From positions 21,945-85,944 of the forward strand of contig JAEETM010000003.1 of the NCBI GenBank assembly GCA_016290335.1: 64,000 bases of DNA, read 5' to 3'. The stretch is from Treponema sp. Its GTDB lineage: Bacteria > Spirochaetota > Spirochaetia > Treponematales > Treponemataceae. Both the position numbers and the translations under genes were made by a program. Of the stretch, positions 18,591 through 26,877 are shown piece after piece; the first letter of the stretch is position 1, and each line of letters starts with the position of its first letter. The notes below the pieces were generated by a model. That model was not told where the DNA came from. It did not search any database and saw only the letters and a program-made list of their open reading frames with translations.

Positions 18591-20492
18591 TTACTTCCTG
18601 ATGATTGCCTTGAACTTACAAGAAGATTCACAAGCACCGCACTTAATACACTTAGAAGGGTCAATAATCTTCCAAGGGAGCTTCTTTCCTGCCATAACTT
18701 CGCCGGAAGCGTTGTTTTCAATAGCAGAAACAGGACAGTGTTTAAGACAAACACCACAACCAATACATTTTTCAGGGATGATGTAGTATTCAAGCAAATC
18801 CTTACATTTAGCGGCAGGACATTTTTTGTTCTGAATATGCTCAATGTATTCTTCGCGGAACTTCTTGATTGTAGAAAGTGTAGGGTTAGGAGCTGACTGA
18901 CCGAGAGCACACAAAGAACAAGCCTTCATTGCAGAACCTATATCTTCAAGCTTTTCGATATCTTCCATTGTTCCCTGACCCTTTGTAATCTTTTCAAGAA
19001 TCATAGACATCTGGCGTGTACCGATTCGGCAAGGTGAACATTTACCGCATGATTCGTCAACACAGAAGTCCATATAGAACTTAGAAACGTCAACAACGCA
19101 GTCATCTTCATCCATAACAATCATACCGCCTGAACCCATCATAGAGCCAAGCTTGATAAGAGAACCAAAATCAACAGGAGTATCAAGCTCTTTTTCACTT
19201 ATGATACCGCCTGAAGGACCACCAGTCTGGGCACCCTTAATCTTTTTGCCACCCTTAATTCCGCCACCAACGTCAACGATGATTTCGCGGAGAGTTGTTC
19301 CCATTGGAACTTCAACAAGACCAGAGTTCTTAACCTTACCTGTAAGGGCAAAAACCTTAGTTCCATGAGAATCAGCAGTACCAATCTTAGCAAACCAGTC
19401 TGAACCCTTGTTAATGATTACAGGAATGTTTGCCCAGGTTTCTACGTTATTGATTACAGTTGGTTCACCCCAAAGTCCGCTCTGTGCTGGGAAAGGAGGC
19501 TTAGGAGTTGGCATACCGCGCATACCTTCAATAGAGCGGAGAAGAGCTGTTTCCTCACCACAAACAAAGGCACCGGCACCAAGACGGATTTCAATATCAA
19601 AATCAAAACCGCTGCCAAGAATGTTCTTACCAAGGAAGCCTTTTGCACGGCTCTGTTCCATTGCAACTTCAAGACGGTGAACTGCTAAAGGATATTCTGC
19701 ACGGATATAAATAAAGCCCTTTGTAGCGCCAATTGTTTTTCCGCAGATTGTCATAGCTTCAAGAACTGAGTGAGGGTCACCTTCGATTGTAGAGCGGTCC
19801 ATATAAGCTCCAGGGTCACCTTCATCAGCATTACAAACTACATATTTGATGTTGTTTTTTGAAACTGCTTTGTAGCCGGCTTCCCATTTAAAGCCTGTTG
19901 GGAATCCTGCACCACCACGACCACGTAAACCAGATTTTTTGATTTCGTCAATTACAGTTTCTGGTGTCATTTCAAAAAGCACTTTTTCAAGAGCTTTGTA
20001 TCCGTCGCGGGCAACGTATTCTTCAAGATTTTCAGGATTGATTACACCACAGTTTCTAAGAACGATTCGCTTCTGTTTGTGGAAGGCTGGAACTGCATTT
20101 TCCATGGCAGAAGCTTTTTTATCTTCCTTAAAGCTAACGCCTTCTACAACCATATCCTTGAGGATTGTTTTAGAAGCAATAGAATCTACAACTGCAGCGG
20201 CTTTATCAGCTTTAACGCCACCATAGATAACTTTTTCCATTCCCGGAGTTACGATTTCTACTACTGGTTCAAAAGAGCAGAGACCCATACATCCAACAGA
20301 ACGGATTTTTACATCTTTAAGGCCTTTTTCTTTTACAATTTTGTTGAATTCAGCAATTGTAGCCTGTGCACCAGAAGCATTACCACAAGTACCAGTTCCA
20401 ACAATAATCTGGGTTGTTTTTCCGTCAGCAAACCAGCTGTTCATATCTTCAAAGGAAGCCTGTCGGTATTTTTTAAGTTCTTCACGTGTCAT
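18591..20492 (-). CDS. hydB: NADH-binding subunit of the multimeric [FeFe]-hydrogenase (HydB/NuoF-like)
   Basis: 633 residues. An N-terminal thioredoxin-like [2Fe-2S] domain ('VGTGTCGNASG', 'GCMGLCSFEP') is fused to a NuoF core with the NADH loop GRGGAGFPTGFKWEAG, the FMN region NADEGDPGAYMDRS and the SCGKCSPCRIGT iron-sulfur motif. Two C-terminal [4Fe-4S] motifs follow (CIGCGVCLKHCP and CIKCGACESSC). This domain order is that of HydB from bifurcating hydrogenases. The gene ends 12 bases before hydA and begins 17 bases after hydC. Confidence 0.94.
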   Translation of the reverse strand: MTREELKKYRQASFEDMNSWFADGKTTQIIVGTGTCGNASGAQATIAEFNKIVKEKGLKDVKIRSVGCMGLCSFEPVVEIVTPGMEKVIYGGVKADKAAAVVDSIASKTILKDMVVEGVSFKEDKKASAMENAVPAFHKQKRIVLRNCGVINPENLEEYVARDGYKALEKVLFEMTPETVIDEIKKSGLRGRGGAGFPTGFKWEAGYKAVSKNNIKYVVCNADEGDPGAYMDRSTIEGDPHSVLEAMTICGKTIGATKGFIYIRAEYPLAVHRLEVAMEQSRAKGFLGKNILGSGFDFDIEIRLGAGAFVCGEETALLRSIEGMRGMPTPKPPFPAQSGLWGEPTVINNVETWANIPVIINKGSDWFAKIGTADSHGTKVFALTGKVKNSGLVEVPMGTTLREIIVDVGGGIKGGKKIKGAQTGGPSGGIISEKELDTPVDFGSLIKLGSMMGSGGMIVMDEDDCVVDVSKFYMDFCVDESCGKCSPCRIGTRQMSMILEKITKGQGTMEDIEKLEDIGSAMKACSLCALGQSAPNPTLSTIKKFREEYIEHIQNKKCPAAKCKDLLEYYIIPEKCIGCGVCLKHCPVSAIENNASGEVMAGKKLPWKIIDPSKCIKCGACESSCKFKAIIRK

Positions 20493-20509
20493 ACTTTTCT
20501 ACTCTCCTA

Positions 20510-20986
20510 TTAAAGATATTTTTCCAGAATGTGTGGAAGCTCAGCTTTTGTAAGGTTTCCGTAAACTTCGCCGTTGATAGAAATTACAGGTGCAAGACCG
20601 CAGCAACCGATGCAGCGTACACCTTCGAGTGAAAACTCGCCATCATCTGTTGTAGACTGACCAGGCTTAAGGTTAAGAAGCTCCTGCAATTTGTCGAACA
20701 GATCCTGACCACCCTTAAGATAGCAGGCAGTTCCAAGACAAACCGAAATCTGATTTTTACCAGGTTTTTCTGTTTTAAAGAAATGGTAAAAAGAAACAAC
20801 TCCAAAAACGCGTGCTACCGGGATTCCTGTGCGTTCAGCAACTTCCATAGCAGCCTCGTTTGAAATATAACCCTGTTCTTCCTGAACACGGTGCAAAATC
20901 ATAATGAGATTACCCGGTTTATCTTTCCATTCTTCTATAAACTTAAGAAGATCGGCAGAAAAAACGGACTTACAGCTCTTTGGCAT
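20510..20986 (-). CDS. hydC: [2Fe-2S] subunit of the multimeric [FeFe]-hydrogenase (HydC/NuoE-like)
   Basis: 158 residues, thioredoxin-like [2Fe-2S] protein of the NuoE family. The four ligands lie in 'VCLGTACYLKGG' and 'GVRCIGCCGLAPV'. The helical N-terminal region ('ILHRVQEEQGYISNEAAMEVAERTG') is typical. First gene of hydCBA, with a strong AAGGAGG site before the ATG. Electron transfer subunit between the HydB flavin and HydA. Confidence 0.93.
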   Translation of the reverse strand: MPKSCKSVFSADLLKFIEEWKDKPGNLIMILHRVQEEQGYISNEAAMEVAERTGIPVARVFGVVSFYHFFKTEKPGKNQISVCLGTACYLKGGQDLFDKLQELLNLKPGQSTTDDGEFSLEGVRCIGCCGLAPVISINGEVYGNLTKAELPHILEKYL

Positions 20987-21120
20987 AAAGCCTCCTTAAA
21001 ATATATATATATTTTTACTAGATAAATGTAGATTTTTACATCCAAGAAATTATAATGGAATATTATAGAAAAGTATATAGTAGAAAGTTGTGCAAATCTG
21101 CATTGAATGAGGCAGAGGGC

Positions 21121-22230
21121 TTACTTCTTCAGGCACAGGCTCACAAAGAACGGTACGCCGAGAATTGAGGTGATGATTCCAGCCGGGAGTTCGCTTGGAG
21201 CTATTACGGTACGGGCTAACGTGTCGGAAAGGAGCATTAGAATGGCGCCGAAAAGCATGCTGAATGGAATTAAAGTGCGGCTTTTTGGACCGGTAATCTT
21301 TCGGACAATGTGAGGAGCGATTAAGCCTACAAACCCGATTGTTCCTCCGGCACATACAGCGGCACTTACGGCTAAGGCACCGCAAATCAATACAAGAATG
21401 CGGAGTTTATCTACCTGAACACCGAGGGAACCTGCTGTTTTTTCGCCACAGGTGAGCAGGTCCAGAGGCTGCGAAATCAAGAACATTATGATGATTGAAA
21501 TTAGGGCGGCAGGGGAAATAAAAAGGAGCTCCTTCCAACCACGTCCATTGAAGCTGCCTAAAATCCAGGTGTAGATTGAGTGAAGTTCTTTGCTGCTTGA
21601 AAGAATTATAATGGAAGAAATTGCTGAATAAAGGGTTCCGAGTGCTGTTCCGCAGAGCAAAAGCATTATTGATGAGTTTTTGCCGGAGCGGGTAAAGGCG
21701 AGTACTGTTACAAAGGCGCCGGCTAAAAGTGCTCCCACAAATGCGCAGAAGTTAACCGGTGAAATAAATGCAAAAATCCCTTTGGAAAGAACTGATGAAG
21801 TGGCGTTTTGTGAAATTGTTGCAACTGATTGAGAAGCGGTTGCCGCAATTATTGTGCTTGCGGTTACAGCTCCAAGCGTTGCTCCTGATGAAATGCCCAT
21901 AATTCCAGGCTCTGCAAGTGGGTTTCTGAAAAAGAGCTGGAAGACTGCGCCACTGCCACCAAGAAGAATACCTGTTAATAAAACTAAAAGGGCTCGGGGG
22001 AGTCGCAGCTGCCAGATGATAATTTGAGAGAACTTGTCTGAAGAGGATGGGTCGCGTGCCCAGGCAAAGGCTTGGGACAGGTTTATTTTTTCTGCACCAA
22101 AACAGAGGGCGGCCAAAAAGCTTGCGGCTAGTATTACGATTGAAATGATTAAAAAGACTTTTAAGAAAATGCTCTTATCTTTATTTTTTGAGAGCTTTTG
22201 AAAATCCTTGTGGTAAGTCTCTTTTTCCAT
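21121..22230 (-). CDS. FecCD-family ABC permease (iron chelate or cobalamin)
   Basis: 369 residues, with a soluble Lys-rich N-terminal extension of about 25 residues and roughly ten membrane segments. The family signature 'GTIGFVGLIAPHIVRKI', which contacts the ATPase, and the N-terminal 'RLPRALLVLLTGILLGGSG' are intact. It forms the homodimeric inner-membrane channel of BtuC/FecCD importers. Downstream of the binding-protein gene by 79 bases; no ATPase gene follows. The only matching ATPase in the window is at 4397-5218. Confidence 0.92.
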   Translation of the reverse strand: MEKETYHKDFQKLSKNKDKSIFLKVFLIISIVILAASFLAALCFGAEKINLSQAFAWARDPSSSDKFSQIIIWQLRLPRALLVLLTGILLGGSGAVFQLFFRNPLAEPGIMGISSGATLGAVTASTIIAATASQSVATISQNATSSVLSKGIFAFISPVNFCAFVGALLAGAFVTVLAFTRSGKNSSIMLLLCGTALGTLYSAISSIIILSSSKELHSIYTWILGSFNGRGWKELLFISPAALISIIIMFLISQPLDLLTCGEKTAGSLGVQVDKLRILVLICGALAVSAAVCAGGTIGFVGLIAPHIVRKITGPKSRTLIPFSMLFGAILMLLSDTLARTVIAPSELPAGIITSILGVPFFVSLCLKK

Positions 22231-22309
22231 AAATTTAACCTTAATAATCTAACCTTAAATCTATCCTTATCAGCTTTATCTTATTCAGCATTGTAGCCTT
22301 GCCAGAGCC

Positions 22310-23182
22310 TTATTGTAAAAGTGCATTTAATTCTACAACAACATCAGCAACCCTTGGACCTGGGCGGGTGTAAACATTATCATCAATCAAAAAGATTTTA
22401 TTGTTTTTTACCGCAGGAATGGAAGCCCAACCGTTTCTTGCTTTAACAGCTTCAAGAGTAATGCCGCAGCTGGCAGGAATTAAAATGTATTCAGGCTGAC
22501 GTGCTATTATACTTTCTTCGCTGACAATAGGGTATGCTTCATCAATATCGGCAAAAATGTTTTGGGCACCGCTTGAAAAAATTATATCGTTGATAAAGGA
22601 GCGGGCACCGGCGGTCATAAAAGGAGCGTTCCAAACTTCGTAATAAAGCGTGCGGGAAGAAGTGGAATCTGATGATGAGCCCCCTTTCACCGCGCTAAGC
22701 TTTTTCTCCATCTCAGAAACTATTTCTTTAGCTTTTGCTTCATGTCCTGTGATTTTTCCTATATCGAGTATTTCCTGCTTAACCGCTGCAATGGAGTTTC
22801 CCTTTGAAAGATAATAGGGGATTTTGTAAGCCTCCAGCTGCTCAATTAAAAAGTTGTGCATTCCATCTGTAAGATAAAGAAAATCCGGCTTGAAGCCAAG
22901 AATACTTTCCATGCTCAAAGTTTTGCCGTCAAAGCCACCAACAACAGGTTTTGAAGCAGCTTCCGGTGGATAATCAGTAAACTCGCTGACTGCCGCAACC
23001 TGATTTTCTGCACCAACTGCAAACAATATTTCGCCGGCAGAAGGGGAGAGTGCTACAATCCTCTGAGGATATTGATTTTGAATTACTGTGTTTGCAGACT
23101 GTACCTTTCGTTTTGTGCAGGAAGTAAAACAGAGTAAGGCTGCAGTCAGAAGAAGCGTGCAGGCGTATAAAGCTTTTTTCAT
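22310..23182 (-). CDS. Iron/cobalamin-type substrate-binding lipoprotein
   Basis: 290 residues from the ATG at 23182, just past the pyrE stop; an in-frame ATG at 23200 would overlap pyrE. A lipoprotein signal peptide ends in CFTSC. The body is a class III (BtuF/FhuD-like) binding fold: 'RIVALSPSAGEILFAVGAENQVAAVSEFTDYPPEA', 'PDFLYLTDGMHNFLIEQLEAYKIPYYL' read in parts, and a long central helix. Feeds the downstream FecCD permease. Ligand class (haem, siderophore or corrinoid) is not decided by sequence; no B12 riboswitch is visible upstream. Confidence 0.87.
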   Translation of the reverse strand: MKKALYACTLLLTAALLCFTSCTKRKVQSANTVIQNQYPQRIVALSPSAGEILFAVGAENQVAAVSEFTDYPPEAASKPVVGGFDGKTLSMESILGFKPDFLYLTDGMHNFLIEQLEAYKIPYYLSKGNSIAAVKQEILDIGKITGHEAKAKEIVSEMEKKLSAVKGGSSSDSTSSRTLYYEVWNAPFMTAGARSFINDIIFSSGAQNIFADIDEAYPIVSEESIIARQPEYILIPASCGITLEAVKARNGWASIPAVKNNKIFLIDDNVYTRPGPRVADVVVELNALLQ

Positions 23183-23184
23183 AC

Positions 23185-23871
23185 TTACTTGCAGCCCCAT
23201 TCTTTGTAATAAGTATCAATCTGTCTCATTAAATCGTCGGTAATGATAGTTCGGTTGCCGTTTGTGTAAAGAGCATCAATTACATCATTCATTGTAACAA
23301 TTGATTTTACCGGGAACCCGTGCTTTTCGGTAATAACTTCAAGTGCAGATTTATCGGAGTCCGGGGCTTTTTCGCGGCGATCAAGGCTTACAATTTCGCC
23401 AACAATTTTTATTCCACCAGGAACAGTTTCCTGTGCTTTAATTTTTGGCAGAGTTTCTTCTATTGATTTGCCACTTGTCGTTACATCTTCAATTATAACA
23501 ACGCGGTCGCCATCCTTAATCTTATAACCGAGCAGAGAACCTTTGTCGGCACCGTGGTCTTTTTCTTCCTTTCGGTCCGAACAGTATTTTACTTCTTTGC
23601 CGTAAAGTTCGCTGTAAGCCACAGCCGTAACAACTGCCAGCGGAATGCCCTTGTAAGCTGGTCCAAAGAATACATCAAAATCATCGCCAAAATTATCATG
23701 AACTGCCTTTGCGTAATATTCGCCAAGCCGCTTAAGCTGACTTCCTGTGATGTAAGCGCCTGCATTCATAAAAAATGGTGACTGTCTTCCGCTTTTCAAA
23801 GTGAAAGAGCCAAACTTCAAAACTTCGCATTCCAGCATAAAGCTGATGAATTCTTTTTTGTACAATTCCAT
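23185..23871 (-). CDS. pyrE: Orotate phosphoribosyltransferase
   Basis: 228 residues from the ATG at 23871, which has GAGGT upstream; a longer start at 23919 would run into the divergent gene's promoter. The PRPP-binding motif VVIIEDVTTSGKS is intact, as are 'FGSFTLKSGRQSPFF' and 'DVFFGPAYKGIPLA', which are characteristic of PyrE. Catalyses orotate + PRPP to OMP in UMP synthesis. First gene of a unit with the binding protein and permease, an unrelated pairing that may reflect only co-transcription. Confidence 0.92.
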   Translation of the reverse strand: MELYKKEFISFMLECEVLKFGSFTLKSGRQSPFFMNAGAYITGSQLKRLGEYYAKAVHDNFGDDFDVFFGPAYKGIPLAVVTAVAYSELYGKEVKYCSDRKEEKDHGADKGSLLGYKIKDGDRVVIIEDVTTSGKSIEETLPKIKAQETVPGGIKIVGEIVSLDRREKAPDSDKSALEVITEKHGFPVKSIVTMNDVIDALYTNGNRTIITDDLMRQIDTYYKEWGCK

Positions 23872-23920
23872 AATTACCTCTGACATCTTTTTTACACTGT
23901 ATTTTAATTCAAAAAACATT

Positions 23921-23926
23921 TATACT
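23921..23926 (+). promoter_or_regulatory. Candidate -10 box with leaderless spacing
   Basis: TATACT, then six bases, then the ATG at 23933; no Shine-Dalgarno and no clear -35. Confidence 0.35.
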
Positions 23927-23932
23927 CAACGT

Positions 23933-24583
23933 ATGCCATCCTTTTATGTGCCAGATAAAAGTTTACTTTCTCCCGTACAGGCTGATTATTCAGAAACGGC
24001 ACGTTATCTTGGTTACCGAAAGACTTCTTTACCAGACGAACAGATTTCCAGTTTGATTGATGAATGCATCCGCGAATTATTCAATGTGATTTCTCCACAG
24101 GCGGTTTATGATTTTTTCGATTTGGAAACAGCTTTTCCTCATTCAGTTCGTTTTGCTGATGTAGAAATTATTTCTGTAGATCTGGCACGGAATCTTCATG
24201 GGTGCAAAAAGGTTGCTCTGCTTGCTGCTACAATCGGGCCGCAGGTGGATGCGGTAATCAGGCGCTGTCAGACGCTTAATCCGGCAAAGGCTTCTGTGAT
24301 GCAGGCTGCCGGTGCAATGTATATAGAAAAGTTTGTTGATTTAGTGAATGATGAAATTAAAAAAGCGGTGTGCGATTCAGTTGATTTTTCGGACGGAAAG
24401 AGTGTTGTCTGCAAACCAAGATTCAGTCCCGGTTTTGGCGATGTTTCGCTTGAAGTTCAAAAGGATTTTTTCCGGCTGCTTCCGTGTGCGCGCATAGGAC
24501 TTACGCTGATGGATTCACTTATTATGTCGCCGGAAAAATCAGTTACAGCCTTTGTCGGTAGCGGTCATAGCGGTTCCGTCTGA
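23933..24583 (+). CDS. Stand-alone MetH activation-domain-like protein
   Basis: 216 residues from the ATG at 23933. The C-terminal half carries 'RFSPGFGDVSLEVQ' and 'IGLTLMDSLIMSPEKSVTAFVG', which correspond to the SAM-binding RxxxGY/P region and the end of the B12-dependent methionine synthase activation domain (Met_synt_B12). In classical MetH this domain reductively methylates inactive cobalamin. Here it is separate, as in bacteria with split MetH or in corrinoid-protein repair systems. The other MetH modules are not in the window. Divergent from pyrE; a B12-type uptake system next door is suggestive context. Confidence 0.75.
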   Translation: MPSFYVPDKSLLSPVQADYSETARYLGYRKTSLPDEQISSLIDECIRELFNVISPQAVYDFFDLETAFPHSVRFADVEIISVDLARNLHGCKKVALLAATIGPQVDAVIRRCQTLNPAKASVMQAAGAMYIEKFVDLVNDEIKKAVCDSVDFSDGKSVVCKPRFSPGFGDVSLEVQKDFFRLLPCARIGLTLMDSLIMSPEKSVTAFVGSGHSGSV

Positions 24584-24618
24584 TAAATCTTGACCGTAAA
24601 CTTTTTCTGGAACCGCTT

Positions 24619-24641
24619 CAAGTTTTGCGGAGCAAAACTTG
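24619..24641. terminator. Hairpin between convergent genes
   Basis: CAAGTTTTGC-GGA-GCAAAACTTG, a perfect 10-bp stem, between the ends of the MetH-like gene and yhbY. It lacks a long T run, so it may be a weak terminator or an mRNA end stabiliser. Confidence 0.5.
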
Positions 24642-24647
24642 TACACT

Positions 24648-24944
24648 TTATAGCCTATATTTACGGGCTTCTTCTTTTTCGGCTTCTTTGTACAAAATTG
24701 CGATGTTGCCGATTATTCTTACGAGAGTTGCATCACACTTTGTGCAGATTTCATTTGTGAGCTCAACCTTTTCGTCTTTGTATTCGTTGAACTTTACCTT
24801 AATCAATTCATGAGCTTTAAGCGAAGCGGCAACCATTCCAAAAATACCATCTGTAACACCAGCACCGCCAACAATAACTACGGGCTGTAAATCGTGTGCC
24901 GCTTTTTCTAAATATTTTCTCTGTTTACTTGTCAATTCAATCAT
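24648..24944 (-). CDS. YhbY/CRM-domain RNA-binding protein
   Basis: 98 residues from the ATG at 24944, where family homology begins (IELTSKQRKYLEKAAHDL). The CRM-fold loop is 'GGAGVTD' and the C-terminal 'LVRIIGNIAILYK' is typical of YhbY. These small proteins associate with pre-50S ribosomes. A TAGAAT box ends seven bases before the ATG, so the gene may have its own leaderless transcript starting at the end of the upstream HD gene. Confidence 0.88.
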   Translation of the reverse strand: MIELTSKQRKYLEKAAHDLQPVVIVGGAGVTDGIFGMVAASLKAHELIKVKFNEYKDEKVELTNEICTKCDATLVRIIGNIAILYKEAEKEEARKYRL

Positions 24945-24951
24945 ATTTTGT

Positions 24952-24980
24952 ATTCTAGTGATTAAACCAATTTCACGCAA
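24952..24980 (-). promoter_or_regulatory. Candidate leaderless promoter of yhbY
   Basis: TTGCGT, 17 bases, TAGAAT on the minus strand, then seven bases to ATG. It overlaps the last codons of the HD-domain gene. Confidence 0.4.
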
Positions 24981-26164
24981 CCATAAGGCGTATCGGTATA
25001 AGTTTTAAAATCTTCTATTATCTTGTGTGATGATGATGAGAGCTCAGACAATCTTACAGCTTTTTTCCCGTCTCTCACAAGCGGATTTATAAATCGCTGC
25101 TTTACTTTTAAACTGATGCAGAAATATTTATCATCCGGGAGCTTTTGTTCAGTATGTTCAATAGACTTCATTGTGCGGAAGGTTTTGTAATAACGATGAA
25201 GTAAAGCCGCTTCCTCACCGTCAGCTAATTCCAATCTTTTTTCCAGCTTTTCCATTACTTCGCGTTCGCTCAAAGTCATAAAATCTTTTTCCTGCAAAAT
25301 CCCAAGAGTCACAGCTTTATTCATAATCTGGCCAAGGAAGTGGAGCGTAAGCTTGTTTTCGTTCAGCTGAAGAATGTGACCAATCATACAAAAATGGCGG
25401 CAATATTCTTCGGCAATTGTGAGCGTATTAAAACCAATCTCGTTCTCATCATCCTCATTTTTAAGAATTGCAATATCGTTATAAGTGCGTGCAATTTCTT
25501 CCATAGTCCAGCTGCCATCTAAAGCCATGCCGGAAGGGTACATATATTCAAGGCGGTCGGCACTAAGCTGGGGAATCTCGTTGTCGGCAATCGGGTATTT
25601 GTGATAGTCAACAACATCATCAACTTTAAGACCATCCTGCTGCAAAAGCGAAAGCAGAGCCTTATCGTGGCGAATCATTTTTTCGTTCGGGGCTTCGGTT
25701 GCAGTTTGAGTAAGCGCATCACCCTTTCTAAAATCAGAAACGTGACTGAAGACCGGCGTAGAAACATCGTGGAGCAGGCCCGCAAGAGTTTGAGCCTTAT
25801 CGTGAGTAAAATGCCAGATAATCAGCGCAACTCCAATGCTGTGGTCAAGGCGCGAATAATAAAAGCGGTTTTTGTAAAGCTTGGTCCAGTCTGTGCCGCA
25901 AAGCAAACCAATTCCCTGCAGGCGTTGCAAAAGTGGCAGCTCAAGGTATTTTTTCAAAAAGTCCGGAAAGTCCGGCGAAAGAATCTTGTGGTAGCTTTCA
26001 ATAAAGCCTTCTGGTGCGGGCTTTGGCTGATTTTGTGGCAGCCTTTTTTTAGAAGCCTGAAGCTTAAGTTTTGCTGCCAGAGGATTGAGCGAAAGCATTT
26101 TATCCCAGCTAAACGGAGCGAAAAAATTATTACTTGTCGTTGTAGGATTTGTTGTCATTGTCAA
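24962..26164 (-). CDS. HD-superfamily phosphohydrolase
   Basis: 400 residues. The N-terminus is Thr/Asn-rich; an HD domain follows with 'RLDHSIGVALIIWHF' and 'AGLLHDVSTPVFSHVSDF', giving the His...His-Asp metal ligands. The layout resembles the deoxyguanosinetriphosphate triphosphohydrolase-like HD proteins, without enough similarity to say dGTPase. The substrate is probably a nucleotide or phosphorylated metabolite. The gene starts inside a REP-like palindrome region shared with the end of nth, from which it is separated by three bases. Confidence 0.82.
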   Translation of the reverse strand: MTMTTNPTTTSNNFFAPFSWDKMLSLNPLAAKLKLQASKKRLPQNQPKPAPEGFIESYHKILSPDFPDFLKKYLELPLLQRLQGIGLLCGTDWTKLYKNRFYYSRLDHSIGVALIIWHFTHDKAQTLAGLLHDVSTPVFSHVSDFRKGDALTQTATEAPNEKMIRHDKALLSLLQQDGLKVDDVVDYHKYPIADNEIPQLSADRLEYMYPSGMALDGSWTMEEIARTYNDIAILKNEDDENEIGFNTLTIAEEYCRHFCMIGHILQLNENKLTLHFLGQIMNKAVTLGILQEKDFMTLSEREVMEKLEKRLELADGEEAALLHRYYKTFRTMKSIEHTEQKLPDDKYFCISLKVKQRFINPLVRDGKKAVRLSELSSSSHKIIEDFKTYTDTPYGCVKLV

Positions 26165-26167
26165 ATC

Positions 26168-26848
26168 TCACTTTGTCATTGTCGGACCTGATCCGACAAT
26201 CTTTTTCCCATCTTCATTTCTTTTACACAAATCGCTGATGATGCAGTTGTTACATTTCGGATTCCTTGCAGTGCAAACATAACGGCCGTGCAGCAAAATC
26301 CAGTGGTGGGCATTTTTCATAAACTCTGGCGGAATGCGCGAAACAAGCGAGGCTTCAACCTCTTCGGGAGTTTTGCCTTCTGCTAGTCCAATTTTAGGCG
26401 AAACCCGCAGCAAATGAGTGTCCACCGGCATAACAGGCTGATGAAAAATCACATTTAAAACTACATTTGCAGTTTTTCTTCCAACGCCAGGCAGCGTCAT
26501 CAGCTTTTCGCGCGAATCTGGAACCTGGCCGTCAAAATCTTCTATAAGCTTGCGGGAAAGTCCAATTACGTGTGTTGCCTTTGATTTATAAAGTCCAATA
26601 GATTTTATATAGGGAATAAGTCCTTCTTCTCCAAGCTCCAGCATTTTCTGCGGACTATCAGCAACTTTGAATAAATCCTTTGTGGCAAGATTTACACTTT
26701 TGTCTGTAGCCTGAGCCGAAAGCACAACCGCAACAAGCAGCGTAAAAGGATTTTTATATTCCAGCTCCGAAGCAGGCTCTGGATTTTGTGCCTGCCAGCG
26801 TGAGAAAACCTGTATGATTTCCGATTCGGATAAAAGTTCCATGTTCAT
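26168..26848 (-). CDS. nth: Endonuclease III, DNA glycosylase/AP lyase
   Basis: 226 residues from the ATG at 26848. An ORF start ten codons earlier (26878) lies inside a palindromic repeat and gives a non-homologous extension, so the shorter start is preferred. The helix-hairpin-helix is LPGVGRKTANVVLN with catalytic Lys, the catalytic Asp is in PVDTHLLRVS, and the [4Fe-4S] loop is C-x6-C-x2-C-x5-C (CTARNPKCNNCIISDLC). Removes oxidised pyrimidines in base excision repair. The last dozen codons are encoded by a REP-like palindrome, giving an atypical C-terminal tail. Directly downstream of metK. Confidence 0.93.
   Translation of the reverse strand: MNMELLSESEIIQVFSRWQAQNPEPASELEYKNPFTLLVAVVLSAQATDKSVNLATKDLFKVADSPQKMLELGEEGLIPYIKSIGLYKSKATHVIGLSRKLIEDFDGQVPDSREKLMTLPGVGRKTANVVLNVIFHQPVMPVDTHLLRVSPKIGLAEGKTPEEVEASLVSRIPPEFMKNAHHWILLHGRYVCTARNPKCNNCIISDLCKRNEDGKKIVGSGPTMTK
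26178..26200. repeat. REP-like palindrome inside the 3' end of nth
   Basis: ATTGTCGGA-CCTGA-TCCGACAAT, with 9-bp arms, embedded in a GTCATTG context. It belongs to the same type of element as 29962-30021 and 26852-26872. Confidence 0.7.
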
Positions 26849-26851
26849 AGA

Positions 26852-26872
26852 TTTCCGGGTCAAGCCCGAAAA
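26852..26872. repeat. REP-like palindrome at the metK/nth junction
   Basis: CGGG-TCAAG-CCCG core, with TCAAG as the loop, lying between the metK stop and the preferred nth start. Confidence 0.55.
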
Positions 26873-26877
26873 TGGCA

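Noticed and set aside
23872..23932. Cobalamin riboswitch before the pyrE-transport unit
   Set aside because: The gap is only about 60 bases, too short for the element, and no B12-box was found.
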